From: Heliopora coerulea
Lineage: Eukaryota; Cnidaria; Anthozoa; Scleralcyonacea; Helioporidae
NCBI GenBank assembly: GCA_030142905.1
Contig: JASJOG010000315.1
Coordinates: forward strand, 186,001-250,000
DNA length: 64,000 nt
Direction of reading: 5' to 3'
The position numbers and the translations under genes were made by a program. Under the pieces are notes generated by a model. That model was not told where the DNA came from. It worked only from the letters and a program-made list of their open reading frames with translations, and did not search any database. Positions 35,327 to 44,431 of this stretch are shown in pieces. Each line of letters opens with the position of its first letter. Position 1 is the first letter of the stretch.

Positions 35327-35605
35327 TTAAAAAAAAATAAATAAGTTAAAAGTTGGTATTTTTCTTTTCTGAATCTTGTAAATCTTGTATAATTTAATCT
35401 CCAAATTTATTAAATTTTTAAAGTTTTCCATACAATTACAATTATAACCCTTGTGATTTAAATAAAAAAATAGTGAATTATAATATTTATTAATTGCAAG
35501 TTTAAATAAATTATAAACATTTTCATCTTTTAACCAATTATTATATTTTTTATCAATTTTCCCAATTTTTAAATAATCTAATATAAATTCAAAAATATTA
35601 ATCAT
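35327..35605 (-). CDS. Polinton hypothetical protein
   Basis: 92 residues rich in Asn, Lys, Tyr and Ile, with a Cys pair (CNCMEN). The start has the element's common AAATAAATG context. No family recognised. Probably expressed with its leftward neighbours. Confidence 0.45.
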   Translation of the reverse strand: MINIFEFILDYLKIGKIDKKYNNWLKDENVYNLFKLAINKYYNSLFFYLNHKGYNCNCMENFKNLINLEIKLYKIYKIQKRKIPTFNLFIFF

Positions 35606-35612
35606 TTATTTC

Positions 35613-35708
35613 TTAACATTTAAAACAGTATTTAAAAAGTTTTATTGTTAAACTAAAAAGCAATATTGAAGGAATAATTATAATTCCAAACATTACAACA
35701 GTATCCAT
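35613..35708 (-). CDS. 31-residue single-pass membrane micro-protein
   Basis: An ATG at 35706-35708 in the context AAAATAAATGG opens 31 codons ending in TAA (35613-35615). The product begins MDTVVMFGIIIIPSILLFSL and then has a short basic, Cys-containing tail (KLFKYCFKC). It is one clear membrane helix. It sits between two genes in the same direction with tight spacing. Its small size makes chance possible, but the start context supports it. Confidence 0.5.
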   Translation of the reverse strand: MDTVVMFGIIIIPSILLFSLTIKLFKYCFKC

Positions 35709-35725
35709 TTATTTTATTTATACCG

Positions 35726-36155
35726 TTATACAAATTTATAAACTATGTAGCCTCCTGATAATCCAACCAGAAAAAAAAGCAACATTTTGATATTCTTTCA
35801 TTTCATCTGAAGGTTTATAATAATCTTCTAATTTTGGTTCATTTTCTGCTGTATTATTGTATTCATTTTGTAAATTCTTAAAACGATTATTAATTTCTGC
35901 AAGAGTTTTCAAAGACATGTTTGTTGTATTTATATCTGCATTTGCATCAGACAATTGTTGTCTTAATTTTTCAATCTGTTCTTTTTTTTCCACTTGTTTT
36001 TCATACCATTTTTCCTTCGCTTCGCTCAGTTTTTCCATTGCTTCATTATGTCTTTTTATCTCTTTTTCATATCCAGAATGATTTAATTTTGAAAATAAAA
36101 ATCCAGCACCTGCAAAAGCAACTGCATTAAATAATCCACCAACTACTGTTTCCAT
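35726..36155 (-). pseudogene. Membrane-anchored coiled-coil protein, C-terminus frameshifted
   Basis: It starts METVVGGLFNAVAFAGAGFL, a small N-terminal hydrophobic segment. A long charged coiled coil (about residues 28-100, KEIKRHNEAMEKLSEAKEKW) and the KLEDYYKPSDEMKEYQNVA region follow. After an 8-T run near 35771-35778 the current frame ends in unrelated text. The neighbouring frame continues as a second glycine-rich membrane helix and stops at 35726. I read this as a one-base change in the T run. Role unknown; a virion membrane or scaffold protein is a guess. Confidence 0.6.
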
Positions 36156-36192
36156 TTATTTTTAAAAAAATCTTCTATTTTTGTTTTATTTT

Positions 36193-36426
36193 TTATTGTT
36201 TAAAAGGGTTCTCAGGAATCCACTTTTTGTCTTGTGCATATTTAATTCCAAGTGTTGATAATCCTACAGCTGCTGTAAGTTTTAAAGTAGGCACTAAACT
36301 AGCTGGAGTTGACAAACCATCACTAAATACTCTTCTTGTTATCATTCCAATTCCCACAGCACCCAATGTAATTAGTGTAGAATCATATAATTCATTCATA
36401 ACTTCTTTTCTATTCATTTCGGTCAT
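36193..36426 (-). CDS. Small two-helix membrane protein
   Basis: 77 residues with two hydrophobic stretches (STLITLGAVGIGMIT and LVPTLKLTAAVGLSTLG), a polar middle and a charged end. The start lies in ATAAATAAATG. A second ATG nine bases downstream is possible. No known family; its place among capsid and fibre genes suggests a structural role. Confidence 0.6.
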   Translation of the reverse strand: MTEMNRKEVMNELYDSTLITLGAVGIGMITRRVFSDGLSTPASLVPTLKLTAAVGLSTLGIKYAQDKKWIPENPFKQ

Positions 36427-36456
36427 TTATTTATATACATAAAAAATTTTTTTATT

Positions 36457-36484
36457 AAAAACCTGTAAGGTCCTTACAGGTTTT
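36457..36484. other. 13-bp perfect stem-loop
   Basis: AAAACCTGTAAGG and its complement CCTTACAGGTTTT are separated by one base. It lies at the 3' end of the small ORF 36474-36665, just before the next leftward gene. It may be a 3'-end signal or a remnant of a tiny insertion. Confidence 0.6.
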
Positions 36485-36665
36485 CAATAGGGCACCTTGA
36501 GAGCCCACTTTTATTAATTTCATAGTCATTCTTATTTTTTACATTATTTGTGATTTCTTTTTCTTCCCTTCGATCACTTTCTCTTTTGTCTCTTTTATAT
36601 GAATAATATAATCCACCAATAGAAATAACAAGCCCTAAAACTCCAATAAAATGTCTATAATCTAA
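36474..36665 (-). CDS. Small membrane-anchor ORF without an ATG
   Basis: The frame reads DYRHFIGVLGLVISIGGLYY, a membrane helix, then a strongly charged tail (KRDKRESDRREEKE) and ends at TAA inside the 36457 stem-loop. No ATG is present at the expected start, where TTA stands. Either the start codon was lost or the ORF is chance. The helix-then-charge layout suggests a real but broken gene. Confidence 0.35.
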   Translation of the reverse strand, partial: LDYRHFIGVLGLVISIGGLYYSYKRDKRESDRREEKEITNNVKNKNDYEINKSGLSRCPIENL

Positions 36666-36877
36666 ATAATTATTTCTCCTTTTTCTTTCTCTAATTTAGA
36701 AGCTTCTGATTCGACTTTAGATTCTTCCATCTGCCGCTGTCTTGCCTTTCTTTCTTTTGCTTCTCTTGAAATTTTTGCCAATCTTTTTCCCAATTCTACT
36801 TTTCTTGGATCTTTTACTTTAACAGCTTTGCTGCTTTCAGATTTTTCAACTGCTGTTACTTTATTTTCTTCACTCAT
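36662..36877 (-). CDS. Short basic, helical protein
   Basis: 71 residues, very rich in Lys, Arg and Glu (DPRKVELGKRLAKISREAKE, then RKARQRQ). The start context is ATAAATAAATG. The basic helical character would suit a DNA-condensing core protein, but acidic residues are also abundant, so this is a guess. Small basic proteins of this type recur in cnidarian Polintons, as far as I recall. Confidence 0.55.
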   Translation of the reverse strand: MSEENKVTAVEKSESSKAVKVKDPRKVELGKRLAKISREAKERKARQRQMEESKVESEASKLEKEKGEIII

Positions 36878-37012
36878 TTATTTATAATTTTATTTAAAAT
36901 TTATTCAAAGTTATTTACAAGTTATTTATAAATAAAATTAAATAAAAGTCAAGTAAATTTTAAATAACATTTGTGGTTATTCAAAATTTATTCAAAGTTA
37001 TTCAAAATGTAT

Positions 37013-38161
37013 TTAAAATTTAACTATATATTTTAATATTTCATCTTCGTCAAAATCAACACCATATTTTTTACAAAGAAGATAATGGTTTAACACAATT
37101 TCTGGGTATTTCATTTTTCTTGTTGAAACATATACATATAATATTTCTCCATCCATTTTTCCATAGTCTTTATTTTTTGATCCAAGATAAAATTTCGTAT
37201 TTGCATTGTGAGATAATTTACTACTTGTATGGAAAGAAAAAATTTCTTTTCCATTCACATAAAGTTTTCCTTTTTTACCACCACTGAGGTTATTTTGATC
37301 CCAATGTACAGAAAGACATTATATTAATTTGTTTATTTCTGTTGCATTTGCTTTCAATTGCCATCTGCTATTTGAAATTGCAGATGTGGATGAATTTGTG
37401 ATATATAAGAATAAATTACGATAAGAAATACCAAAATTAAAAGGAGTTGGTTGACTTACTATTTCATTATCTATGATTTTAAACAACGATACCTCATTGT
37501 TAGACGAATTTAATGATTTTAAACCATATACAAAATAAAAATTCAAGTGTTGATTGCTTAAAATATCTTGTGTACTAACTAAATGTAAATTGTTACTGTT
37601 TGATCCAAGATATTGGACACAATAAAAATTATTATTAATTGTGGATTTTTTGAAAAATGGTTGTTTGTTTGTATCATCTTGTTTGAAATTCCAATCTTTT
37701 TTTCTTGACAAATTTAAAAGTTTTTCAACCTTTTTATTGCTTCCAGTATATTCTATATAATTATCATCATCTTTCACATCAAAAATTCCTTCATCATCCA
37801 TTTGTAAATTATAAATATTTGCAACTGTATTTGCCAATGAAAAATTTGTCACATATTTTTTAGTCACAACATGATGATCAGAAGATGGAACATAATTTGC
37901 TGTATGAAGAATATGATGATTTCCCATATCCAAATCTCCAGTCATTGTTCCACCTGTTTTTGATAATTTTGTATCAACATATTTTTTTCGAGCCAAATGT
38001 TTATCATCTATAGGATCAATTGTTGAAATTATTTTATTTGTGTTTATAGTCAAATCGCCGGTCATCGTACCGCCTGTTAAAGATAATTTTTTATCAAATT
38101 CATTTAAAATGAAATTTTTTGTTTTTGAGCTAAAATCATCATCATTAAATATAACACTCAT
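37013..38161 (-). pseudogene. Phage-tail-fibre-like protein B, one in-frame stop
   Basis: Two ~40-residue repeats (LTGGTMTGDL...KHLARKKYVD and KTGGTMTGDLDMGNH...KKYV) follow a short N-terminus. They have the GGTMTGxLxMxxNxI pattern of bacteriophage tail fibres. The C-terminal part resembles the lectin-like (concanavalin/laminin-G type) domain of the neighbouring fibre gene. An in-frame TAA at 37319-37321 falls just before the SVHWD strand, and the remaining 81 codons continue in frame. I infer a host-binding spike or fibre of the particle. Confidence 0.7.
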
Positions 38162-38166
38162 TTATT

Positions 38167-39600
38167 TTATATATTTATAGGATTATGATCGACGTTGTAT
38201 AAATTACAAAGAACATAATGATAAAACAAAATTTCTTTTTCTGTCATTTTTTCGTGTTTTAAAATTGAAAAGAAAGATATTGATCCATCAAAAGGTGAAT
38301 TTGTGTTGTTTTTTATATCACCAATTGTTAAAGTTGTATCTCCTAAAACAGGCTTGGCCGTGAAAGATGTTAACTTTTTTTCATTACAATAAACACTACT
38401 TTTATCATTATTTGCTGTTGTATACACATCCCAATGAATACTCAAACATATCCATTTATTCAAAACTCCAGCATTGGCTTTTGATTGAAAAGCAGCAATT
38501 GGTGTCTTATGATTTACAGCATTTGAACCAATACAGATAAAATTAGCACAATCTCCAGCAATAACTAATTCTTTTGTAGTTGGATTTGCAAAACAAACAA
38601 ATCTGTCAAAACCCCCATTATCATGTCCAAAAATTCCTCCTTTTAACCAATCACTTCCAGATGAAGGAACAGAATTCAATTTATAAACAACAAAAACATT
38701 TACAATATCTTTTTTTCCTGATATTGGATTAATGTTGGAATCTGAAATCATTCTATTGTTATTAAATTTTAAAAAATATTTATTATCTTCCTTTTCACTT
38801 TCTAAACACAAGGAAGGTTGAAGACTTTTTGTTGTTTGTTTAAAATTGTTTCCTTCAATTCCATAATCAATTATTTTTTTTACTTTTCCACCATTTCTTT
38901 CAAACAACAAATCATAAATTGAATTATATTCAACAAAATATAAATTATGAAATTTCAAAGAAAAATTATCTTTCAACACTGAAAAACTAACATCCTTTTT
39001 GAGAATGTTTAAATTATCATCAATATATTTCTTCCTCGCTAAATGTGTTTCAAGTGTAGGATTTGTTGAAGAAATAATTTTATTACTTCCAATTGTAACA
39101 TCACCTGTCAATGTTCCACCAGTTAGGGATAATTTTTTAGAATCTTGATTATCTATGTATTTTTTTCTGGCTAAATGTTTTTCGCCCATAGGATCTGAAG
39201 TTGTTATAATTTTATGATTTCCCATGTTAATATTTCCTGACATTGTTCCACCAGTTAAGGATAATTTTCTAGAATCTTGGTCATCTACATATTTCTTCCT
39301 CGCTAAATCTTTATCATTTATAGGATTCACAGTTGTTGTAATTTTATTATCGCCCATGATAATATTTCCCGTCATTGTTCCTCCTGTTTTTGATAAAAAA
39401 GTTCCTGAGCCGCCCGATGTACTCACTTTGTCATCTACATATTTCTTCCTCACTAAATGTGCATTTTCTGTTGGGTCAACTGATGTTATTATATGGTTTG
39501 AGCCTATGTTAATATTACCGGTCATTGTACCTCCTGTTGTTGGGAGACCCCCTGTTGTTATATTATCGCTAACTTTTTCATATCCGTAAAATAAACTCAT
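38167..39600 (-). CDS. Phage-tail-fibre-like protein A, intact
   Basis: 477 residues. Four tandem ~40-residue repeats occupy about residues 17-190, each with GGTMTGNI or a variant and ending in (A/V)RKKY(V/I)D. In phage fibres such repeats form trimeric beta-helical shafts. The C-terminal ~250 residues look like a jelly-roll lectin domain (CLSIHWDVYTTAN, TLTIGDIKN, SFFSILKHEKMTEKEI). Its ATG directly follows the stop codon of the penton gene (TAAATG at 39603-39598). Together with protein B it suggests a variable receptor-binding system. Confidence 0.75.
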   Translation of the reverse strand: MSLFYGYEKVSDNITTGGLPTTGGTMTGNINIGSNHIITSVDPTENAHLVRKKYVDDKVSTSGGSGTFLSKTGGTMTGNIIMGDNKITTTVNPINDKDLARKKYVDDQDSRKLSLTGGTMSGNINMGNHKIITTSDPMGEKHLARKKYIDNQDSKKLSLTGGTLTGDVTIGSNKIISSTNPTLETHLARKKYIDDNLNILKKDVSFSVLKDNFSLKFHNLYFVEYNSIYDLLFERNGGKVKKIIDYGIEGNNFKQTTKSLQPSLCLESEKEDNKYFLKFNNNRMISDSNINPISGKKDIVNVFVVYKLNSVPSSGSDWLKGGIFGHDNGGFDRFVCFANPTTKELVIAGDCANFICIGSNAVNHKTPIAAFQSKANAGVLNKWICLSIHWDVYTTANNDKSSVYCNEKKLTSFTAKPVLGDTTLTIGDIKNNTNSPFDGSISFFSILKHEKMTEKEILFYHYVLCNLYNVDHNPINI

Positions 39601-40314
39601 TTATTTTATAATAATTTCCAATAAAACATTTCCAATAGATGATGAACCACCTTGTGGACCACTACCATGGTTTCCTTCTACTTTGAATATTAATTCATTA
39701 TAAATTCCATTTGATAATTTAATTCCTCCTGTTTCTTCAGGCGGATAAATTTTAGAAACACTGCCTTTTAATGTTTGTTCAGATTCAATTGGAACTTGAA
39801 TAAGTACATTACTTCTTTTACCATTTACAAAATTTTTACTTTTATCAATCATATTACAGCTTATGTTTACATATTCCAAGTTGTTATTAATATTTACTAC
39901 ATTGTCGCTTTCTGTTGAAGTATTTGCTTGTATTACTTTATTCTCAGAAAATCCTATGATTGGTCCAAATGTTTTCAAATTTAATGTTTTATCCGATTTT
40001 ATTGTGCATTTTCCAGAAAAATCAATTTGTTCCAGTTCAATTGCGCCGACATTTTCTAATTCAGTTTTTAAAATATTAAAGGTATAATATCCATCTTTGA
40101 AGTCAATTTTTCTATTAGCACCTTGTGTATCATAACTAAAATGATGAATATTTTTATATAAATTATTAAAATTCCAAAAAATACTTACTGATTTTACAAA
40201 CATTTTACCAGCTTTGCTGCAGCTACAATTAGTTAATATAAGTGGCTCGTCTAATGGAATTATTTTTTCTGAGTTTTCATCTTTTGTGATGAAGATTTTT
40301 AAAGATATTGTCAT
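39601..40314 (-). CDS. Penton-like minor capsid protein
   Basis: 237 residues, predicted all-beta. The text GFSENKVIQANTSTESDNVV...ISCNMIDKSKNFVNGKRSNV follows the conserved region of Polinton single jelly-roll minor capsid proteins (gP..ES...V.I......C.......NG). It would occupy the five-fold vertices of the particle, where fibres attach, which suits its position next to the two fibre genes. It is intact, starts in AAATAAATG, and its stop abuts the next ATG. Confidence 0.7.
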   Translation of the reverse strand: MTISLKIFITKDENSEKIIPLDEPLILTNCSCSKAGKMFVKSVSIFWNFNNLYKNIHHFSYDTQGANRKIDFKDGYYTFNILKTELENVGAIELEQIDFSGKCTIKSDKTLNLKTFGPIIGFSENKVIQANTSTESDNVVNINNNLEYVNISCNMIDKSKNFVNGKRSNVLIQVPIESEQTLKGSVSKIYPPEETGGIKLSNGIYNELIFKVEGNHGSGPQGGSSSIGNVLLEIIIK

Positions 40315-40352
40315 TTATTTTATAATATATATTTTGATTCGAATTTTGTTTC

Positions 40353-40772
40353 TCAGAGCACGTACCTTGCAATTAAAATTCCACCAATTATTGATAAAGA
40401 TAAAACAATTAATTTATCACCCGTAGGGGCTGTGGCTGTTATAGCAGCGCTTGTGCCGGCTCCGCCGGTTTTCAACTGTTTGCTGTTTTTTGTTACTTTA
40501 GCAACCAAAGGCTGTTTATTGGTCTTTGGTTGTTGTTCAGTTCCTAATGTTTCTAATTTTTTCAAGTCATGCGCTCCCAGTTGTTTTTTTATTGGTTGTT
40601 CTTTAACCCCGTAATAATTTAAATTTTTGTTAATTCCAAAAATCATATTTTCTGATGAAACTTTTAGTTTATTATTATAACCATCAATTGGTTCTTTTAA
40701 AATAATTAAAGATGATGGAATTAACCATAAAGTTGGACTTATAGCAGTATTTAAAACTACATTAGTTGACAA
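40353..40772 (-). CDS. Polinton hypothetical protein with C-terminal membrane helix
   Basis: 139 residues. There is a mildly hydrophobic N-terminus (AISPTLWLIPSSLIIL), a basic middle region with KKQLGAHDLKKLE, an Ala/Thr/Gly linker, and a C-terminal helix (LIVLSLSIIGGILIARYVL). It looks like a tail-anchored or virion membrane protein. Its start overlaps the end of the upstream gene by 16 bases. No family recognised. Confidence 0.55.
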   Translation of the reverse strand: MSTNVVLNTAISPTLWLIPSSLIILKEPIDGYNNKLKVSSENMIFGINKNLNYYGVKEQPIKKQLGAHDLKKLETLGTEQQPKTNKQPLVAKVTKNSKQLKTGGAGTSAAITATAPTGDKLIVLSLSIIGGILIARYVL

Positions 40773-41936
40773 ATTGCTTGATTCATATTATTAATCCATG
40801 TTGTCATATCATAATTTATTATAGAATCTTCAAAAATTTGTCTAAAAACTTTTTGTGTTTCCAATGCTGAAGCTCTATTTGAAACAATACTTTGTCTAGT
40901 TCTAGCTTGCGAACCAAGGATTGAATAAAGATATGCTTCAATGGAATGATTTAATAATTCTGTTCCCTTTTTGATTAATCCATTTGACAATTTTGGAACA
41001 AATTTTTTATAATCATTTTGTGTCTCTAATTTGTCCAGGGCCATGTTTATATCTTTCCCATGGTCTTACACTTACAACATCTTGTCCCAAATGTTCATTT
41101 TTTATGTTCAAAATTTCTTGATATGTGCATTTTGGATAGTGATCTTTTAAAAAACCAGCATTAAATTTATAAAATGTTTTATCATCACCATTTCTCAATT
41201 GCCACATAATTCTTTTAACTGTAAAATATAGATGAAATCTCATAAATGATGTAATTTGTTTTGGAACATCAGCTGAAAATAATAAATGTTGTATTGAAAT
41301 TCCACATCCATAAGTTGCAATCCATGTTCCTATAATACTTTGAAAATATGGCTCATTAAGTGACCATTTTGCATTATCATCTGTAGTTATATTTAATCCG
41401 GGTAAATTACTTTGAAAATAATCTGTATTGTTTACATAAATCCTAAACTGATTTATAGGATAATTTAAGACATATTCTATTGGAAAATTATCCCAATAAT
41501 ATGATTTTCCAGTAAAATCAACATGTCTTTTACCTTTTGGTAATTCTTGCACAGTTCCCCCGATTTTCCAAATTTTTGGAAAATTTGGTTTTGGTTTACC
41601 GCTTTGCAGTTCGCTTTTGCGGTTTATTGTTAAATACTTTGTCATATTCGGATCATTTTTAAATGTATCAGATGTAATATCTGTTGACAAAAATGAATTA
41701 TTTTTAAACCAAATATGATAACCTTGAAAAACAGCATTTTTATCAAAATCAGCCTCGAAGGTAAACCTTGACATGTCTGCGTATGGATATTTTTTTTTAA
41801 AATATTTTTTCTCCAATTCAACATCTTCTTTAATATTTTTCATAACATAATCATAATTTTTTCCATAATACTTTCTTTCCATTTCTTCAACCTTCTGCGT
41901 AGCAGTTTGTTTATTTGCATGCGTATTTGAATTCAT
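40757..41936 (-). pseudogene. Conserved Polinton protein of unknown role, frameshifted
   Basis: The frame from 41936 runs 307 residues and then changes at about 41014-41018 (text GPGQIRDTK then stop). The neighbouring frame continues to 40757. The same gene in Polinton 2 (62939 onward) reads straight through here, so a one-base loss broke this copy. Conserved text includes KYYGKNYDYVMKNIKEDVE, INQFRIYVNNTDYFQSNLPG, SIIGTWIATYGCGISIQHLL and SILGSQARTRQSIVSNRAS. It is a large, well conserved protein divergent from the integrase; a structural role is likely, but I do not recognise the family. Confidence 0.7.
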
Positions 41937-41957
41937 TGTTTATTTTAATAAAAATAA
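41937..41957. promoter_or_regulatory. Divergent start region between integrase and 41936 gene
   Basis: Only 21 bases separate the two opposite ATGs. The sequence is an A/T palindrome (TTTATTTTAATAAAAATAAA). Polinton 2 keeps the same arrangement at 62918-62938. Both transcripts must therefore start inside each other's coding sequence or share a bidirectional core. Confidence 0.6.
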
Positions 41958-43076
41958 ATGAACAAAGTTAGCGACAAAGAAGTTGTTATTGAACAAGAGT
42001 TAAGAGACATTTACTACAACCCAGAAACAGGTTATCAATCTGCGGAAAGACTTTATCAAAAAGCAAAAGAAAAGGGATTAAACGTTAGTAGAAAAATTGT
42101 GCAAGACTGGTTAAAAACACAAGATACTTTTACAAGATACAAACCAATTGTTAGAAGGCATAAATTCCAAAGAACATTTGTCAAAGATTTAGCTGATCAA
42201 ATACAAATGGACTTGGTTGATATGGGAAAATACAGCAAAGCTGGTCAAAACCAGAACAAAGGATATTATTGGATACTGACAGCTGTTGAAATTTTAAGTA
42301 GATATGCATTCGCTATTCCTGTTTACAGAAAAGATACTAAAAACATGACAAAAGCTGTGGATGAATTATTAAAACAATTTAAAGAAAGATTTGGTAAATA
42401 CCCAAAAGTCGCTCAATTTGATGAAGGAAAAGAATTTTACAATGTAAGTGTAAAAGAACTATTGAAAAAACATAATGTTGAATATTTTTCCACAAACTCT
42501 GATAGAAAAGCAGCTATAGTTGAAAGATTTAACAGAACTCTAAAAACATCCATGTGGAAATATTTCTATAGCAAGGGAACTTATAATTGGATTAACATTT
42601 TGAGTAACCTTGTGAATAATTATAATAATACTAAACATAGTAGTATATTAATGAAACCTGCTGATGTGAACAAGTCTAACAAAGACCAAGTGTGGATTAC
42701 ACTATATGGTTACCCATTAGGAGATTTACCTTTACCTAAATTCAGAATTGGTGATACTGTTAGGATTTCTAAATATAAGAATATCTTTACTAAAGGTTAT
42801 GAAGCTAATTTTACAGAAGAAATTTTTAAAATTGTAAAAGTATTTAGAGGTGATCCAAATATGTATGAAATAGAAGATCATGAGGGAGAACCAATTATTG
42901 GAAAATTTTATGAACAGGAATTATCTGCTGTGGATAAAAAGGATGATGTGTATAGAGTTGAGAAAATATTAAAAAGGAAAAAAGTCAAAGGTAAAAATAT
43001 GGTGTTGGTAAAGTGGCTAGGTTATGATAACAAACACAATTCTTGGATACCAGAAGAAAATATTCCAAACATATAA
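41958..43076 (+). CDS. int: Retroviral-type integrase with chromodomain, intact
   Basis: 372 residues. An N-terminal helical region is followed by an rve-type catalytic core with D85 (IQMDLVDM), D155 (AQFDEGKEF) and E189 (VERFNRTLK), the DDE triad that joins element ends to target DNA. About residues 240-300 are SH3-like (PKFRIGDTVRISKYK). A C-terminal chromodomain spans ~333-372 (YRVEKILKRKKVKGKNMVLV, then KWLGYDNKHNSW) and may steer insertion to marked chromatin. The copy at 61784-62917 differs little and is also open. Start in AAATAAATG. Confidence 0.92.
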   Translation: MNKVSDKEVVIEQELRDIYYNPETGYQSAERLYQKAKEKGLNVSRKIVQDWLKTQDTFTRYKPIVRRHKFQRTFVKDLADQIQMDLVDMGKYSKAGQNQNKGYYWILTAVEILSRYAFAIPVYRKDTKNMTKAVDELLKQFKERFGKYPKVAQFDEGKEFYNVSVKELLKKHNVEYFSTNSDRKAAIVERFNRTLKTSMWKYFYSKGTYNWINILSNLVNNYNNTKHSSILMKPADVNKSNKDQVWITLYGYPLGDLPLPKFRIGDTVRISKYKNIFTKGYEANFTEEIFKIVKVFRGDPNMYEIEDHEGEPIIGKFYEQELSAVDKKDDVYRVEKILKRKKVKGKNMVLVKWLGYDNKHNSWIPEENIPNI

Positions 43077-43081
43077 AATAA

Positions 43082-44351
43082 ATGGATGAAGGTTTTGATG
43101 ATATTGAAATGAGAAATAGAAATAATGAAGAAGAAGAAGAAGAAGAAGAAGAAGAAGAAGAAGAAGAAGAAGAAGGGGAAACAAGTTTTGGTGGGGATGA
43201 CCCTGATGATCATAATAGAAGTATAAACATAATAAACACAGAAAATCAAAAAAGCAAATTTAATAGGGTTAAATATATACCTGATGTGAAAAAAGATGCA
43301 GGATCTATAAGAAGATTTATTACTGGTGATAGAAAAAAATCTTTCAAAAAAATATTTGATGTTACCCTCGAAAAGAAAAATGGTCCAAATTCAAGCATAT
43401 TGTTAGACAAAACTGTATTTGTTAGAGACCAAAAAGGAATATGTTGATGAATTTAATGATTATATGAAAAAAGCAAAAAAAGAATATGAAAAAACTCCAA
43501 GTGCGGTAATAGAACAAAGAATCGGTGTAGCCGTCGCGGAGCGTGGTGATTTTGAAATTGAGCTTGCAAATCGCAATGAAGTTATTAATTCTATCACTGA
43601 TGATTCTATTTTAGAAATTCAAACTAAAATTGATAATATAATTGGTGAAAATAACTTTAAAAAATTCATTGATAATGAACAGGATCCAAGACGAACATTA
43701 TTTGAAAGAAATGAATTAAGAGAATTTAGAGGACTAGTATATTTGGAGGATATTGACTCCAATCTATCAGAAAATGAAAAAAAACAAGTTATATGTGGAA
43801 AAATTGATGGATTTGATAGAGAGCATCAACATTGGAAAAATAAATCTGATTTAGAAACAGCTGAACCCCAAAAAAGTATATATAAAAGTTTTTCAGAAAT
43901 TGCAAAACTTCAAGCAGATAAAATGAGACTTGAAAATAATGAAAGACCAATTAGTGAAGAAGGAATACAGATTTTAAATGAAAATGCTGAAGAATCTGAC
44001 CTTGGAAGATTAGAAAGATTTAAAAAATGGGCAAAAGAAAATTTATTAGGTTTATCAGCAGTTGCAATTTCTGTAGCAGGTATAATTACAGCAATAGTTA
44101 TAAGGGCAAGAAACGCATTAAAACAAGGTGCAAAAGCGGTTGGAAATTTAGGAAAAGCAATTGCAAATATAGGTAAAAATTTTGGTGCAGTCATTTCAGC
44201 AGTTTTAAATTTAATTTCTCAAATATTATCATGGGGTGCAAAAGGTATTGCCTTTCTTGCTAAAAATTTATGGATATTAGTTATTGCAATTACTTACTTT
44301 TTATATAAAGAATATAAAGAATACCGAAAGGACAATAAAAAAACAGCATAG
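43082..44351 (+). pseudogene. Acidic membrane protein, internal deletion and frameshift
   Basis: The N-terminus reads DEGFDDIEMRNRN, then a pure Glu run encoded by a GAA microsatellite (~43123-43172), then a basic domain (SFKKIFDVTLEKKNG). The first frame ends at 43447. The rest continues in another frame from about 43419. Comparison with 60406-61771 shows about 30 codons missing at the junction. The C-terminal ~120 residues are hydrophobic (LSAVAISVAGIITAIVI, LGKAIANIGKNFGAVISAVL, LWILVIAITYFLY). The protein is conserved between the two Polintons; function unknown, possibly membrane-active. Confidence 0.65.
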
Positions 44352-44431
44352 TGAGTGAAGCGAGCGCTTCTGATAAATTAAATAAAATTTTTTTTATAAA
44401 ACAAAAATTTTTAATTTTTGTATAATAAAAA

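Noticed and set aside
43022..43249. Poly-Phe minus-strand ORF
   Set aside because: Antisense of the GAA (poly-Glu) microsatellite in the membrane protein gene.
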